NCBI RefSeq assembly: GCF_011578285.1
Contig: NZ_CP049916.1
Location: 3,286,001 to 3,350,000, forward strand
Length of the DNA: 64,000 nucleotides
Direction: 5' to 3'
DNA from: Acinetobacter lanii
GTDB taxonomy: Bacteria > Pseudomonadota > Gammaproteobacteria > Pseudomonadales > Moraxellaceae
Shown here: positions 8,788 to 18,353 of the stretch, in pieces
Numbering within the stretch: position 1 is the first letter of the stretch
How the letters are laid out: every line of letters starts with the position of its first letter
Notes under the pieces: generated by a model
Told to the model about the DNA's origin: nothing
Seen by the model: only the letters and a program-made list of their open reading frames with translations
Databases searched by the model: none
Position numbers and translations under genes: made by a program

Positions 8788-10079
8788 GACTTATTAGCAC
8801 CAATAATTTCATATATTACATTTTTTAATTTAGCGGGTTTAAATGAAAAATTTATTAAAAGTGAAATAAATTCAACAATCACCAACGACAATGCAGCACC
8901 TACGATGCTTATTTTTATAATTAAAACAAAAGAGATGAAGATATTTAACACCAACATAGAAATCGACTTAATGGCTAGAAATCGATAACCATTAAATTTA
9001 ATAATAATTCTAGAAAAATAAAAATTTAAAACCCAAAGCAACTGAAAAAATATAAGAATATCGAATATTACAATCGAATTATAGTAACCAACCCCATATA
9101 ACCATGTAATAAAATAGGATGAAGAGAAATAAAGGATACAGATAATTACCGATGATAATAAAAAAATATTCAGTAAAATTTTTGAAGCCATAGAGCAATA
9201 TTCTAAATATTGATTGTTATTTATTTTATATATAGATGTCATATAGCTCATAATAAGTGTTGTTGGAACAATACACCATGCACCAGCCAAAATAAAAGCG
9301 ACTGAAAATATACCAACACTCTTAGTATTTTCTAAATATCCTAATAAAAAATTTGAAATCTGCCCATTTACACTAGTAGTAATAATCGACAACATTAGAG
9401 GAAAACCAACACCCAAAAAATATGGGATATATTTTTTTACTTTTGAATTCTTTTCTACATTTATTTTATTTTTTTCTTTAAATTTCTTCCTATAGACAAT
9501 AAGTTTTATTAAAAAAGGTATAAAAGTCATTAATACTATTGGAATTGTTAGATATATATAATCTAGCTGCTCAAAAACAATTATAAATCTCAAAAGTAAT
9601 GAAGCCAAGAGACCAATTACATTTGAAACCACGTTAATTTTAGAGAGTAAAGCACCTTCATAAAATGCATTCAACAAATCAATAGAGTTGAAATAGTAAG
9701 CTATACATGTTGCCAATATAAAATAAAAGCCTGTGTATGATGCAAAAAAATAGGATAAAATTAAAACAAAAAAAGATAGAGAAATATAAACCAATGAAAT
9801 TAATTGATTGGCTTTAATCAAAAATATCGAATGAAAGGGCTTACTTTGACTAACATACTTAAAATATATTTGATCTAAGCCAAACTGTGAAAGTGTTTTT
9901 AAAACAATAAAAATAGATGCCGCTAAAGAAATCTCACCATAAATCGAAGGCCCGGTATACTTTGCCACTGCAGAAATAATAAAAATTAGTCCAAAAATTG
10001 AAATTGATTTTTCTACTAGCATCCATAGTGAATTTCTAATTCTTGGATCTTTTTTGATCTTATTTAACATCATGTTCAT
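8784..10079 (-). CDS. wzx: Wzx-type oligosaccharide flippase, block A
   Basis: 431-residue integral membrane protein with about 12 hydrophobic helices and short polar loops, matching the polysaccharide-transporter (PST/MOP) family that flips undecaprenyl-linked repeats across the inner membrane. The N-terminus (RNSLWMLVEKSISIFGL, then YTGPSIYGEISLAASI) is characteristic of Wzx proteins. Extremely AT-rich coding sequence. Two close starts (ATG at 10079 and two codons later) are equally plausible and no strong ribosome-binding site is visible. It begins the AT-rich cassette wzx-GT2-GT4-wzy-GT4-GT4-itrA and is preceded by a 210-base gap with promoter-like elements. A second, dissimilar flippase is at 22967-24139. 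Confidence 0.86.
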   Translation of the reverse strand: MNMMLNKIKKDPRIRNSLWMLVEKSISIFGLIFIISAVAKYTGPSIYGEISLAASIFIVLKTLSQFGLDQIYFKYVSQSKPFHSIFLIKANQLISLVYISLSFFVLILSYFFASYTGFYFILATCIAYYFNSIDLLNAFYEGALLSKINVVSNVIGLLASLLLRFIIVFEQLDYIYLTIPIVLMTFIPFLIKLIVYRKKFKEKNKINVEKNSKVKKYIPYFLGVGFPLMLSIITTSVNGQISNFLLGYLENTKSVGIFSVAFILAGAWCIVPTTLIMSYMTSIYKINNNQYLEYCSMASKILLNIFLLSSVIICILYFSSSYFITWLYGVGYYNSIVIFDILIFFQLLWVLNFYFSRIIIKFNGYRFLAIKSISMLVLNIFISFVLIIKISIVGAALSLVIVEFISLLINFSFKPAKLKNVIYEIIGANKS

Positions 10080-10141
10080 GAATAATGTTTTCGACCTATT
10101 TTACATTTTTTAGTGAGTATTCGTAAAAATTAAAACCATGA

Positions 10142-10245
10142 TTATTAATAATATTTTAAAAATCAGTCAAATATAGCAAAAATTGTTATAACTTACAGCT
10201 AATTATTACTATAAAAATTATATGATTTTTAACCTTTTAATTCAA
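10142..10245 (-). promoter_or_regulatory. Two sigma70-like promoter candidates upstream of wzx (block A)
   Basis: On the minus strand the wzx-rmlC gap contains TTGAAT, 17 bases, TATAAT (10245-10217) and, nearer the gene, TTGACT, 17 bases, TAATAA (10170-10142). Both have ideal spacing and would drive the AT-rich cassette independently of rmlBDAC. The gap is very AT-rich, so chance matches are likely to some extent; position and spacing are the support. Confidence 0.4.
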
Positions 10246-10289
10246 TAATTTAATTTTAACCAAAGCTTTTATCTGAATAACTATGATAT

Positions 10290-10853
10290 CTAGATAACTT
10301 TTCTATTCAGCGCTACAGCATTTCGATCTTTATCATTCGTTTTAATCCTTTCAATTTCATGCAAGGGCCATTGTATATTTAATGTCTCATCATTCCAAGC
10401 AATTGTCATTTCACTGGCTTGATGGTAGTAGTTGGTGGTTTTATATAAAAACTGTGTTTGATCTTCGAGTGCGATAAAGCCATGAGCAAACCCTTCAGGA
10501 ATCCAAAACTGTTTATGATTTTCGCCTGAAAGCTCTAAACCGAACCATTGACCATAAGTATCTGAACCTTCACGAATATCAACAGCTACATCCCATGCAC
10601 GACCTTGAACAACGCGGACCAATTTTCCTTGCGCATAAGGGGCTTTCTGATAATGAAGCCCTCGGAGAACACCTTTATCAGAAAAAGAATGATTGTCTTG
10701 AACAAACTGAGGAGCCTTTAAACCACGTTCCATCAGAATCTGTTCAAATTTTTGTTGATTAAAACTTTCAGTAAACCAACCGCGTTCATCGCGGAATACT
10801 TTCGGTTCAATGATCAATAAACCCGATATATGTGTTTCAGTCACTTTCATCAT
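10290..10853 (-). CDS. rmlC: dTDP-4-dehydrorhamnose 3,5-epimerase
   Basis: Third enzyme of dTDP-L-rhamnose synthesis: epimerises dTDP-4-keto-6-deoxyglucose at C3 and C5. The 187-residue cupin shows FRDERGWFTESF near residue 20, the catalytic histidine motif LRGLHYQ (around 63-69), the KLVRVVQG strand, and FWIPEGFAHGF. Length and motifs match the family. It is the last of the four rml genes, read in the order rmlB, rmlD, rmlA, rmlC, with a 32-base gap after rmlA. Presence of all four genes indicates that L-rhamnose is part of at least one glycan made by this locus. Confidence 0.96.
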   Translation of the reverse strand: MMKVTETHISGLLIIEPKVFRDERGWFTESFNQQKFEQILMERGLKAPQFVQDNHSFSDKGVLRGLHYQKAPYAQGKLVRVVQGRAWDVAVDIREGSDTYGQWFGLELSGENHKQFWIPEGFAHGFIALEDQTQFLYKTTNYYHQASEMTIAWNDETLNIQWPLHEIERIKTNDKDRNAVALNRKVI

Positions 10854-10885
10854 CTAAGTATTCTTATTAGGTTATTTATTTGGAT

Positions 10886-11773
10886 CTATTGTTCTTCACA
10901 CAACTTCAAAAGATATTGACCATAACTGGTTTTTTTAAAATATTCCCCACGTTGTTTTAACTGTTTTTTATTGATCCAACCGTTGTTAAATGCAATTTCT
11001 TCAAGACTTGCAACTTTTAAGCCTTGGCGATTTTCTAAGGTTTGCACGAAATGACTGGCTTCTAACAAAGACTCATGCGTACCTGTGTCTAACCAAGCAA
11101 AGCCACGACCAAGCACTTCAACATGAAGTTGATCGTTATTTAAATATGCATTATTCACATCGGTAATTTCGAGCTCACCACGCTTTGAGGGAAGAATACT
11201 TTTCGCAATTTCAACGACTTTATTGTCATAAAAGTACAAGCCTGTCACCGCATAGTTTGACTTGGGTTTTTTAGGTTTTTCTTCAATACTCTGTGCCTTT
11301 CCATCAGCATCAAAATCTACAACACCAAAACGTTCAGGATCAGTGACATAATAACCAAATACCGTTGCCCCTTGTTGTTGTGCTGTGGCACGTTTTAATT
11401 GATCATCAAAGTGCTGACCATAGAAGATATTGTCACCTAAAATTAAGCAGACATTGTCATGTCCAATGAACTCTTCACCAATGATAAAAGCTTGCGCTAG
11501 GCCATCTGGAGAAGGTTGCACTTTATAAGACAGTTCAATCCCTAATTGTTCTCCTGTGCCCAATAATTTTTCAAAATTGGGTAAATCTTCAGGCGTTGTA
11601 ATAATTAAAATTTCGCGAATCCCTGCCAACATCAATACTGAAAGCGGATAATAGATCATTGGCTTGTCATAGATCGGCAGTAATTGTTTTGAGGTGCCCA
11701 TCGTAATTGGGTATAAACGTGTACCTGAACCACCCGCAAGAATAATCCCTTTACGCTGAGTCATTTGTTTCAT
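10886..11773 (-). CDS. rmlA: Glucose-1-phosphate thymidylyltransferase
   Basis: First enzyme of the dTDP-L-rhamnose pathway: dTTP plus glucose-1-phosphate gives dTDP-glucose. The 295-residue protein has the nucleotidyltransferase motif [11 protein letters not shown] (about residues 14-24), the [16 protein letters not shown] segment, and LGDNIFYG for metal and product binding. The start overlaps the end of rmlD by 23 bases, implying coupled translation; a second Met three codons in is an alternative. Nothing is unusual compared with the family. Confidence 0.96.
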   Translation of the reverse strand: MKQMTQRKGIILAGGSGTRLYPITMGTSKQLLPIYDKPMIYYPLSVLMLAGIREILIITTPEDLPNFEKLLGTGEQLGIELSYKVQPSPDGLAQAFIIGEEFIGHDNVCLILGDNIFYGQHFDDQLKRATAQQQGATVFGYYVTDPERFGVVDFDADGKAQSIEEKPKKPKSNYAVTGLYFYDNKVVEIAKSILPSKRGELEITDVNNAYLNNDQLHVEVLGRGFAWLDTGTHESLLEASHFVQTLENRQGLKVASLEEIAFNNGWINKKQLKQRGEYFKKTSYGQYLLKLCEEQ

Positions 11774-12683
11774 TATATAAAATCTCTTCTAATACTTGTT
11801 CTACACCTACTTGCCAATGTGGCAGATGGATATCAAATGTGTGTTGTAACTTTGTGGTATTTAATCTTGAGTTCAAAGGTCGTTTAGCAGGTGTAGGGTA
11901 TTGTTTTGTAATCATTGGATTCACTCTTTCTAAAGTGAGCACTTTGCCTTTTTTTCTAGCTTGATCAAACATAAAATTGGCGTAGTCATACCAAGAGGTC
12001 TCACCTAACGCAGCAAGGTGATAATGACCTATAAGTGTATGACGCTCATGTTTAGGTTTGAGCAAATAATATCTCAAGACTTGAGCTGTAACATCTGCGA
12101 TTAAAGCAGCTCCTGTGGGTGCTCCAATTTGGTCAGAAATAACACTGATTTCACTTTTACTATGGGCCAAATTCAGCATGGTTTTAATAAAGTTATGACC
12201 TCGTGATGCATAGACCCATGAGGTTCTAAAATTAATAAAATCGATACCCGATTGCTCGAATGCTTGCTCACCCTTACGCTTAGTCTGCCCATAGACATTT
12301 TGTGGGTCACAATGATCATGCTCAGACCATGGCTGTATACCCTGTCCTGAAAATACATAATCCGTTGAATAATGAATCAACAAAGCATTAGATTGTTTGC
12401 ACAATTCAGCTAAATGCTTGACTGCAAGATGATTGACTCGGTCAGCTTGTTCAATATCTGATTCAGCTCGATCAACCGCAGTATAGGCTGTAGCATTTAC
12501 TATCATATTGGGCTGAATTGTTTCCATGACCTGTTGAAGTGAATCAAAATTACAGATATCACCACATAACCCCTGCTTATTCACTTGACGATCAAGTGCG
12601 ATGACATGTCCTAATGGCTGTAAAGCACGTTGCAATTCCCAACCCACTTGCCCGTTTTTTCCCAATAACAGAATGGTCGTCAC
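11751..12683 (-). CDS. rmlD: dTDP-4-dehydrorhamnose reductase
   Basis: Last step of dTDP-L-rhamnose synthesis: NAD(P)H-dependent reduction of the 4-keto group. A 310-residue SDR-type protein with the N-terminal [10 protein letters not shown] cofactor loop (8-17), the [12 protein letters not shown] motif, STDYVFSG and the catalytic Tyr-x3-Lys in [10 protein letters not shown]. It lies two bases downstream of rmlB and overlaps rmlA. The operon context leaves little doubt about the call. Confidence 0.95.
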   Translation of the reverse strand: MTTILLLGKNGQVGWELQRALQPLGHVIALDRQVNKQGLCGDICNFDSLQQVMETIQPNMIVNATAYTAVDRAESDIEQADRVNHLAVKHLAELCKQSNALLIHYSTDYVFSGQGIQPWSEHDHCDPQNVYGQTKRKGEQAFEQSGIDFINFRTSWVYASRGHNFIKTMLNLAHSKSEISVISDQIGAPTGAALIADVTAQVLRYYLLKPKHERHTLIGHYHLAALGETSWYDYANFMFDQARKKGKVLTLERVNPMITKQYPTPAKRPLNSRLNTTKLQHTFDIHLPHWQVGVEQVLEEILYNETNDSA

Positions 12684-12685
12684 GA

Positions 12686-13774
12686 TTAACCAACCTTTTC
12701 AATTGGGTATTGCTGCTGTAGCCAATTTTGGTACTCACCTGATTGAATATGTGCAACCCATTGCTGATTATCTAAATACCATTGCACTGTCTTTCTTAAG
12801 CCACTTTCAAAGCTTTCTTCAGGTACCCATCCTAAATCTTTTTGAATTTTTCTGGCATCAATCGCATAACGTAGGTCATGTCCTGGACGATCTTGTACAT
12901 AGGTAATCAAATCTTGATAATGTTCTACGCCTTCGGGCTTTTCAGGTGCGAGCTCTTCTAATAATTGGCAAATGCTTTTTACAACATCAATATTTTTTTG
13001 CTCGTTATGTCCCCCAATATTATAGGTTTCACCGACTTTCGCTTCTGTCATCACTTTACATAAAGCACGTGCATGATCCTCCACATATAACCAATCACGA
13101 ATCTGCTCACCATTGCCATATATTGGCAAAGGCTTACCCACTAAAGCGTTTAAGATCACTAAGGGAATCAATTTTTCTGGAAAATGATAGGGTCCATAAT
13201 TATTTGAGCAATTGGTGATAATCGTTGGTAAACCATACGTACGTTGCCAAGCGCGGACCAAGTGATCTGAACTGGCTTTAGTTGCCGAATAAGGTGAACT
13301 CGGTGCATATGAGGTGGTTTCATTGAATAGCTCATCTATTCCCTTTAAATCCCCATAGACTTCATCTGTGGAAATATGATGAAACCTGAATGCTTGTTTT
13401 TTATCTTCAGATAAATGATTCCAATAGTATCTTGCCGCTTCTAATAACTGATAGGTTCCAATAATATTGGTTTCAATAAAAGCAGCTGAACCTTTTATAG
13501 AACGGTCAACATGAGACTCAGCAGCAAGATGCATAATCGCATCAGGTTGAAAGGCTTTAAAGAGCCAATCGAGTTCATTACGATCACAAATATCAGTTTG
13601 GGAAAATTGGTATCGCGAGTCATTTGAGACTTCAGCTAAAGACTTAAGATTTCCAGCATAGGTGAGCTTATCTAAATTCAAAATATAATGGTTGGTATTT
13701 TTTATTATATGGCGTATCACAGCTGATCCAATAAAGCCTGCACCGCCTGTCACAATAACATTCATATTATTCAA
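12686..13774 (-). CDS. rmlB: dTDP-glucose 4,6-dehydratase
   Basis: Second enzyme of the rhamnose pathway: converts dTDP-glucose to dTDP-4-keto-6-deoxyglucose using bound NAD+. The 362-residue extended SDR has [12 protein letters not shown] (9-20), [11 protein letters not shown], the catalytic [11 protein letters not shown] with the Asp-Glu pair typical of this dehydratase, and [12 protein letters not shown] with the Tyr-x3-Lys pair. First of the four contiguous rml genes; preceded by a 182-base gap that separates this block from the dehydratase/aminotransferase block and could hold a promoter, although I found no convincing one. Confidence 0.96.
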   Translation of the reverse strand: MNNMNVIVTGGAGFIGSAVIRHIIKNTNHYILNLDKLTYAGNLKSLAEVSNDSRYQFSQTDICDRNELDWLFKAFQPDAIMHLAAESHVDRSIKGSAAFIETNIIGTYQLLEAARYYWNHLSEDKKQAFRFHHISTDEVYGDLKGIDELFNETTSYAPSSPYSATKASSDHLVRAWQRTYGLPTIITNCSNNYGPYHFPEKLIPLVILNALVGKPLPIYGNGEQIRDWLYVEDHARALCKVMTEAKVGETYNIGGHNEQKNIDVVKSICQLLEELAPEKPEGVEHYQDLITYVQDRPGHDLRYAIDARKIQKDLGWVPEESFESGLRKTVQWYLDNQQWVAHIQSGEYQNWLQQQYPIEKVG

Positions 13775-13956
13775 CTTTTATTCATTTGCTATTCACCTAA
13801 TTTGTTCAGATAAGAAAAGTATCTTCGATATTAAAGACCTCTAAATATCCAAATCGCAAATAGGCTCAAATATTGACAATTTAAAATATGAAATGGGCAA
13901 ATCGTTTTTTTAATATGCTTTTTTATAAGACTTAAAGGCTATCTAATCCCATCATA

Positions 13957-15822
13957 TTATTCGATATGACTCGCTTTAGACATATAACCTTCGACATATG
14001 AAATGAGTATATTACGCACCCGTTGAGTATCAGAACCACTTAGTGATAATGACTTAAGCTCATCAAAAACCGCCCGTATTTCATTGACGCTATAATATGC
14101 TTCAAATGATTTAAAAATACGTTCATGTTTTGTGGTACTTACGTTGTTTTGATTAATCAATAATTCTTCATACAGTTTTTCACCATCGCGTAGCCCTGTA
14201 AACTGAATTTCGATATCGCCATTGCCCTGTTCATCAACAGCTTTAAACCCACTTAAGCGTATCATTTGCTTAGCTAAGTCTTTAATTTTTATTGCTTCCC
14301 CCATATCTAATAAAAACACATCTCCACCAATTCCCATTGCCCCAGCTTGAATCACCAACTGTGCAGCTTCTGGAATCGTCATAAAGTAACGCGTTACTTC
14401 TGGATGGGTTACTGTCACAGGACCACCTTGCGCGATTTGTTTTTTAAACAAAGGGACGACAGAACCTGACGAACCTAAAACATTGCCAAAACGCACAATA
14501 CTGATTTGGGTTGTAGGATTCGTGGAAGCAAGCCCCTGACAATATAACTCTGCCATACGCTTAGATGCACCCATGACATTGGTCGGACGTACCGCTTTGT
14601 CTGTTGAAATCAAAACAAATGTTTCAACCCCTTGTGCAACCGCAGCATCAACACTACGCTGCGTGCCAATCGAAGTATTGTAAATCCCCTCAAATGGATT
14701 GGCTTCGACCAATGGCACATGTTTATAAGCTGCTGCGTGGTATACCGTTTGAACGCTGTATTGCTTCAAAATACGTTCTAATTTGACTTGATTGGTCACA
14801 GAGCCTAAAACTGGAATGATCTGAACACCTGATGTTTGTAATTCCCGATCAATGGAATATAACGCAAACTCAGACATTTCAAATAGTACCAACATTTTCG
14901 GTTGATGCTTCACGATTTGACGGCACAGTTCAGAGCCAATCGATCCCCCTGCCCCAGTCACCATCACTACTTTATATTTAATATTCTTTTCTAATAGCTC
15001 AGGTTTCGGTGGAACCGGATCACGACCTAGCAGGTCAATAATATCCACTTCTCGAATGTCTGACACTTGCACCTGACCATCGACCAATTGGGTAACGCCT
15101 GGTAACTCCATGATTTTCACATCTGAAGTATCAAAAGTATCAATAATTGCTTTTTTACGTGCCCGCCCAACAGAAGGCATGGCAAGCAAAACTTCTTCAA
15201 TGCCAAATTTGCCCAACTTTTGCTGTGCTCTTTGCGGCCCATAAATTTTTAAGCCACTCAAAGATTGTCCTTGTAAAGAACGTTTATCATCAATAAAACA
15301 CACAGGCAGATAATTGTCTGAACGCTTTAAGGCTGCTGCAATTTGTTGTCCTGCTAGTCCTGCGCCATAGATTGCAACACGGCGTCTTCCCTGCTTAAGT
15401 GCAAAGGTTTTTAAAGTCAAATAGCGAATCAGTGCTCGACTCCACCACATGTACGAAAACAGCATAAAGCCGTACATCAGTGGAATACTCATGGGAATAA
15501 AGGCAATATTCAGCTTTTTAATGGTGTATAACGCCACAATCTGAATAAAGGTACCGATGGAAATACGGAGTAAATAGTCTTCATTGAATGATCTCACAAT
15601 GGCGCTATATACACCGAGTAAAATAAACGCCCCAATGCCAAATACAGCAACATAGATATACCATGTCTCAAGACCTTGCATGATCTGTACATTGGGACGA
15701 GCCAAACGAATCGCATAAGCCAACCACATCATGATCGGTAAAGCACAGATGTCCATCATCACCAAAACTATTTGTTTTTGACGACGTGGTAATGAGGCAA
15801 GCGATCGGATGAGTTTTTTCAC
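13957..15822 (-). CDS. gdr: Membrane nucleotide-sugar 4,6-dehydratase (WbpM/PglF/Gdr type)
   Basis: A 621-residue protein: four N-terminal membrane helices (about 20-130), a nucleotide-binding domain with IYGAGLAGQQIA (about 150-161), and a C-terminal SDR domain with VTGAGGSIGSELCRQI (about 289-304). The catalytic region reads ISTDKAVRPTNVMGASKR, with Met replacing the usual catalytic Tyr (Ser-Met-Lys), the known form in long membrane dehydratases such as WbpM. It should convert UDP-GlcNAc to its 4-keto-6-deoxy product. The next two genes encode an aminotransferase and an acetyltransferase, which together would give UDP-QuiNAc4NAc (UDP-N,N'-diacetylbacillosamine), the usual first sugar for an ItrA1-type transferase. 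Confidence 0.9.
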   Translation of the reverse strand: MKKLIRSLASLPRRQKQIVLVMMDICALPIMMWLAYAIRLARPNVQIMQGLETWYIYVAVFGIGAFILLGVYSAIVRSFNEDYLLRISIGTFIQIVALYTIKKLNIAFIPMSIPLMYGFMLFSYMWWSRALIRYLTLKTFALKQGRRRVAIYGAGLAGQQIAAALKRSDNYLPVCFIDDKRSLQGQSLSGLKIYGPQRAQQKLGKFGIEEVLLAMPSVGRARKKAIIDTFDTSDVKIMELPGVTQLVDGQVQVSDIREVDIIDLLGRDPVPPKPELLEKNIKYKVVMVTGAGGSIGSELCRQIVKHQPKMLVLFEMSEFALYSIDRELQTSGVQIIPVLGSVTNQVKLERILKQYSVQTVYHAAAYKHVPLVEANPFEGIYNTSIGTQRSVDAAVAQGVETFVLISTDKAVRPTNVMGASKRMAELYCQGLASTNPTTQISIVRFGNVLGSSGSVVPLFKKQIAQGGPVTVTHPEVTRYFMTIPEAAQLVIQAGAMGIGGDVFLLDMGEAIKIKDLAKQMIRLSGFKAVDEQGNGDIEIQFTGLRDGEKLYEELLINQNNVSTTKHERIFKSFEAYYSVNEIRAVFDELKSLSLSGSDTQRVRNILISYVEGYMSKASHIE

Positions 15823-15887
15823 TTAAGGCCTATTTCCCAATATAAAGCTGATGCGTTTATGCATTAATATGTTTTAAATTTTACAGA

Positions 15888-17057
15888 TTAAATTTTTGCA
15901 ATCACGCTTTGAATCGCATCCACTGTTTTTTGCAGACTTTGCTCAGACAAGGTTGGATGCACCAGAAACATCAGACTACTTTCACCTAAAGCTTTGGCAT
16001 TGGCTAAACGTGTCTCTGGACGCCACGATGTCTCATCAAAGGCCTTTTCTAAATACACTTCTGAACATGAACCACTAAAACATGGCACCGCTTGCGCACT
16101 AATTTCTGCCATGATGCGATCACGTGACCAGCCTTCAGGCAAAGCACCAATATTCACTTGTACATAACATTTATAAGCCGCATGCACATAATCAGTAGAT
16201 GGTTTAGAAACGGTAAAATAAGGACAATTTTCAAAGACCGCTTGGATACGTGCCATATTAGCATTGCGTTTTGCTGTCCATTCAGGCATTTGTTTCAGTT
16301 GCAAACGACCAATCACCGCTTGCATTTCCATCATGCGCCAATTAGTACCAAATGAGTCATGCAACCAACGGAAACCCGGTGGATGTTGTTTGTTATAAAC
16401 GCTATCAAAGTTTTTGCCATGGTCTTTGTACGACCACATTTTTTTCCAAAGACTTTCATCATTGGTGGTGACCATACCACCTTCACCGCCGGTGGTCATA
16501 ATCTTGTCTTGGCAGAATGACCATGCGCCAATATGACCGATTGAACCTGCGGATTTGCCTTTGTACATCGCACCATGTGCTTGAGCACAATCCTCAATCA
16601 CGAAAATGCCTTTTTCCTCAGCCAATTGCATGATTGGATCCATATCACACATCCAACCTGCCAAATGCACACAAATAATCGCTTTGGTATTCGGTGTGAT
16701 CACCTCTTCAATAGTACGACTTGAGATGTTTTGCGAATCGAGTTCAACATCAGCAAAAATTGGATTGGCACCAGCCGTGACAATCGAGCTTGCTGAAGCC
16801 AAGAACGTGCGTGAAGTAACAATCACATCATCACCCGCACCGATGCCGAGGGCTTTCAGCGCTAAATCCAGTGCCACCGTACCATTCGCCACCGCAACGG
16901 CGTGTCGGGTTCCTACAAACTGTGCAAATTCCTTTTCAAATTCACGGCATTCCTGACCTGTCCAATAATTCACTTTATTTGACAAAAGGACTTTTGATAC
17001 CGCATCGGCTTCTGCTTGGGTAAAGCTTGGCCAAGGCTCAAATGCACTGTTTAACAT
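15888..17057 (-). CDS. qhbA: DegT/DnrJ/EryC1-family sugar aminotransferase
   Basis: PLP-dependent aminotransferase of 389 residues, expected to add an amino group at C4 of the 4-keto-6-deoxy sugar nucleotide. The family features are GTVALDLALKALGIG (about 59-73), the cofactor-binding VIEDCAQAHGA with the conserved Asp, and the Schiff-base lysine in FCQDKIMTTGGEGG (Lys near residue 183). It sits between the dehydratase and the PglD-like acetyltransferase. In Acinetobacter K loci this trio plus itrA is annotated gdr-qhbA-qhbB-itrA; I use that name on the basis of gene order. The exact stereochemistry (PglE-like) is inferred. Confidence 0.86.
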   Translation of the reverse strand: MLNSAFEPWPSFTQAEADAVSKVLLSNKVNYWTGQECREFEKEFAQFVGTRHAVAVANGTVALDLALKALGIGAGDDVIVTSRTFLASASSIVTAGANPIFADVELDSQNISSRTIEEVITPNTKAIICVHLAGWMCDMDPIMQLAEEKGIFVIEDCAQAHGAMYKGKSAGSIGHIGAWSFCQDKIMTTGGEGGMVTTNDESLWKKMWSYKDHGKNFDSVYNKQHPPGFRWLHDSFGTNWRMMEMQAVIGRLQLKQMPEWTAKRNANMARIQAVFENCPYFTVSKPSTDYVHAAYKCYVQVNIGALPEGWSRDRIMAEISAQAVPCFSGSCSEVYLEKAFDETSWRPETRLANAKALGESSLMFLVHPTLSEQSLQKTVDAIQSVIAKI

Positions 17058-17073
17058 GGGATATTCCTAAAAC

Positions 17074-17751
17074 TTATTGTTGTGAAGTCGTGACAATCCG
17101 CGCAGGATTACCCACTACTGTTGCACCTGCAGTGACACTTTTGGTGACCACGGCGCCCATGCCGACAATCGCACCTTTGCCAATCACTAAAGGCTGATCG
17201 GGGGTGCCCTGCTTAATCATGGCACCTGCACCAATATAGGCATGGTCGTGAATATGAATATTGCCATTGCATTTTACGCCTGGCGCAAAAGTAACGAAAT
17301 CCCCAATCACACAATCATGCTCCACATAGCTATATAAATTGGCGTGGAAGCATTTGCCGATTGTAATATTGGAGGTAATGGTGACAAATGGACTGAGTGC
17401 TGAACCTTCCGCGATTTGAACTTCATCCATCAAAATGACGTTATCGGCAGAGATCGACCAAAGCTGAATGCCATCCGCTTCTAAACGTTGGGCGATTTTT
17501 TCTCGTACACGACTATTGGCAATCGCAATTTGCACGTATTTTGTCGATGCCGATTCATTTAAAAAAGATTGATAATTCATGGCACGATGACCGTTCACAG
17601 AATCAATTTCTGTTAAGGCATCATCTATAAAGACAATTTCAGATTGATCTTGTTCACGCGCCAATTGCTGACGTGACAGTTGTTGACGGGCAATCGGCAT
17701 GAGACTACGCCCACAACCTGAAGCACCATAAATTGCATAAAGTGTTGTCAT
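17074..17751 (-). CDS. qhbB: PglD-like sugar O/N-acetyltransferase (left-handed beta helix)
   Basis: 225 residues with an N-terminal Rossmann-like part (YAIYGASGCGRSL, 5-17) and a C-terminal hexapeptide-repeat helix. The catalytic histidine lies in YVEHDCVIGDF, the same pattern as PglD and NeuD, followed by GAIVGMGAVVTKSV. Predicted to N-acetylate the C4 amine of the UDP-4-amino sugar made by the preceding gene. It overlaps the initiating transferase by 4 bases. The assignment rests on the PglD-type layout and operon position. Confidence 0.87.
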   Translation of the reverse strand: MTTLYAIYGASGCGRSLMPIARQQLSRQQLAREQDQSEIVFIDDALTEIDSVNGHRAMNYQSFLNESASTKYVQIAIANSRVREKIAQRLEADGIQLWSISADNVILMDEVQIAEGSALSPFVTITSNITIGKCFHANLYSYVEHDCVIGDFVTFAPGVKCNGNIHIHDHAYIGAGAMIKQGTPDQPLVIGKGAIVGMGAVVTKSVTAGATVVGNPARIVTTSQQ

Positions 17752-18353
17752 TTTTTTTGTTCCGGTGTGCCGGTAAATTTGCTCATAGTTGCCTCGCCTT
17801 CGGCACTGATATCCTCCTTGGCAATGACTTTTTTTATAGTTTTCAGCATGATTTTAAAGTCGAGCCACAGTGATTGGTTTTCAACATACCATGTATCGAG
17901 TTCGAATTTCTTTTCCCATGAAATCGCATTACGCCCATTCACTTGCGCATAGCCAGTGATGCCCGGACGTACATTGTGGCGTTTGGCTTGTTCCTCATTG
18001 TATAAAGGTAAATATTCCATGAGTAATGGACGTGGACCAACAATACTCATGTCGCCTTTAATCACATTCCATAGTTCAGGCATTTCATCGAGACTGGTGG
18101 CTCGAAGCATTTTGCCAAATGGGGTGAGACGCTCACTGTCGGGTAATGGATTGCCCTCAGCATCAAGCGCATCTTTCATGGTACGGAACTTGATCATTTC
18201 AAACGGTTTGCCGTGTAAACCCGGACGCACCTGACGAAACAACACAGGCGAACCCAAATTCTTTTTCACCTTGCGTGCCACAATGAAATACACTGGTGAC
18301 AGCAAAATTAAAGCGGTCGATGCAATGGTGATATCTAAAATGCGTTTGATCAT
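17748..18353 (-). CDS. itrA: Initiating sugar transferase (monotopic PglC/ItrA type), copy B
   Basis: A 201-residue bacterial sugar transferase with one N-terminal membrane element (about 7-27), KFRTM (55-59), the catalytic D89-E90 pair in TSLDEMP, and GPRPL. It starts undecaprenyl-linked repeat synthesis. Because it overlaps the QuiNAc4NAc biosynthesis genes, that sugar is its likely substrate. It is a paralogue of 2965-3582, and both lie immediately downstream of related GT4 genes. Two initiating transferases in one K locus is unusual; whether both work, or one serves protein O-glycosylation, is open. Confidence 0.9.
   Translation of the reverse strand: MIKRILDITIASTALILLSPVYFIVARKVKKNLGSPVLFRQVRPGLHGKPFEMIKFRTMKDALDAEGNPLPDSERLTPFGKMLRATSLDEMPELWNVIKGDMSIVGPRPLLMEYLPLYNEEQAKRHNVRPGITGYAQVNGRNAISWEKKFELDTWYVENQSLWLDFKIMLKTIKKVIAKEDISAEGEATMSKFTGTPEQKK

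Noticed and set aside
13775..13956. Promoter in the gap upstream of rmlB
   Set aside because: AT-rich near matches exist, but none has two good hexamers at proper spacing.
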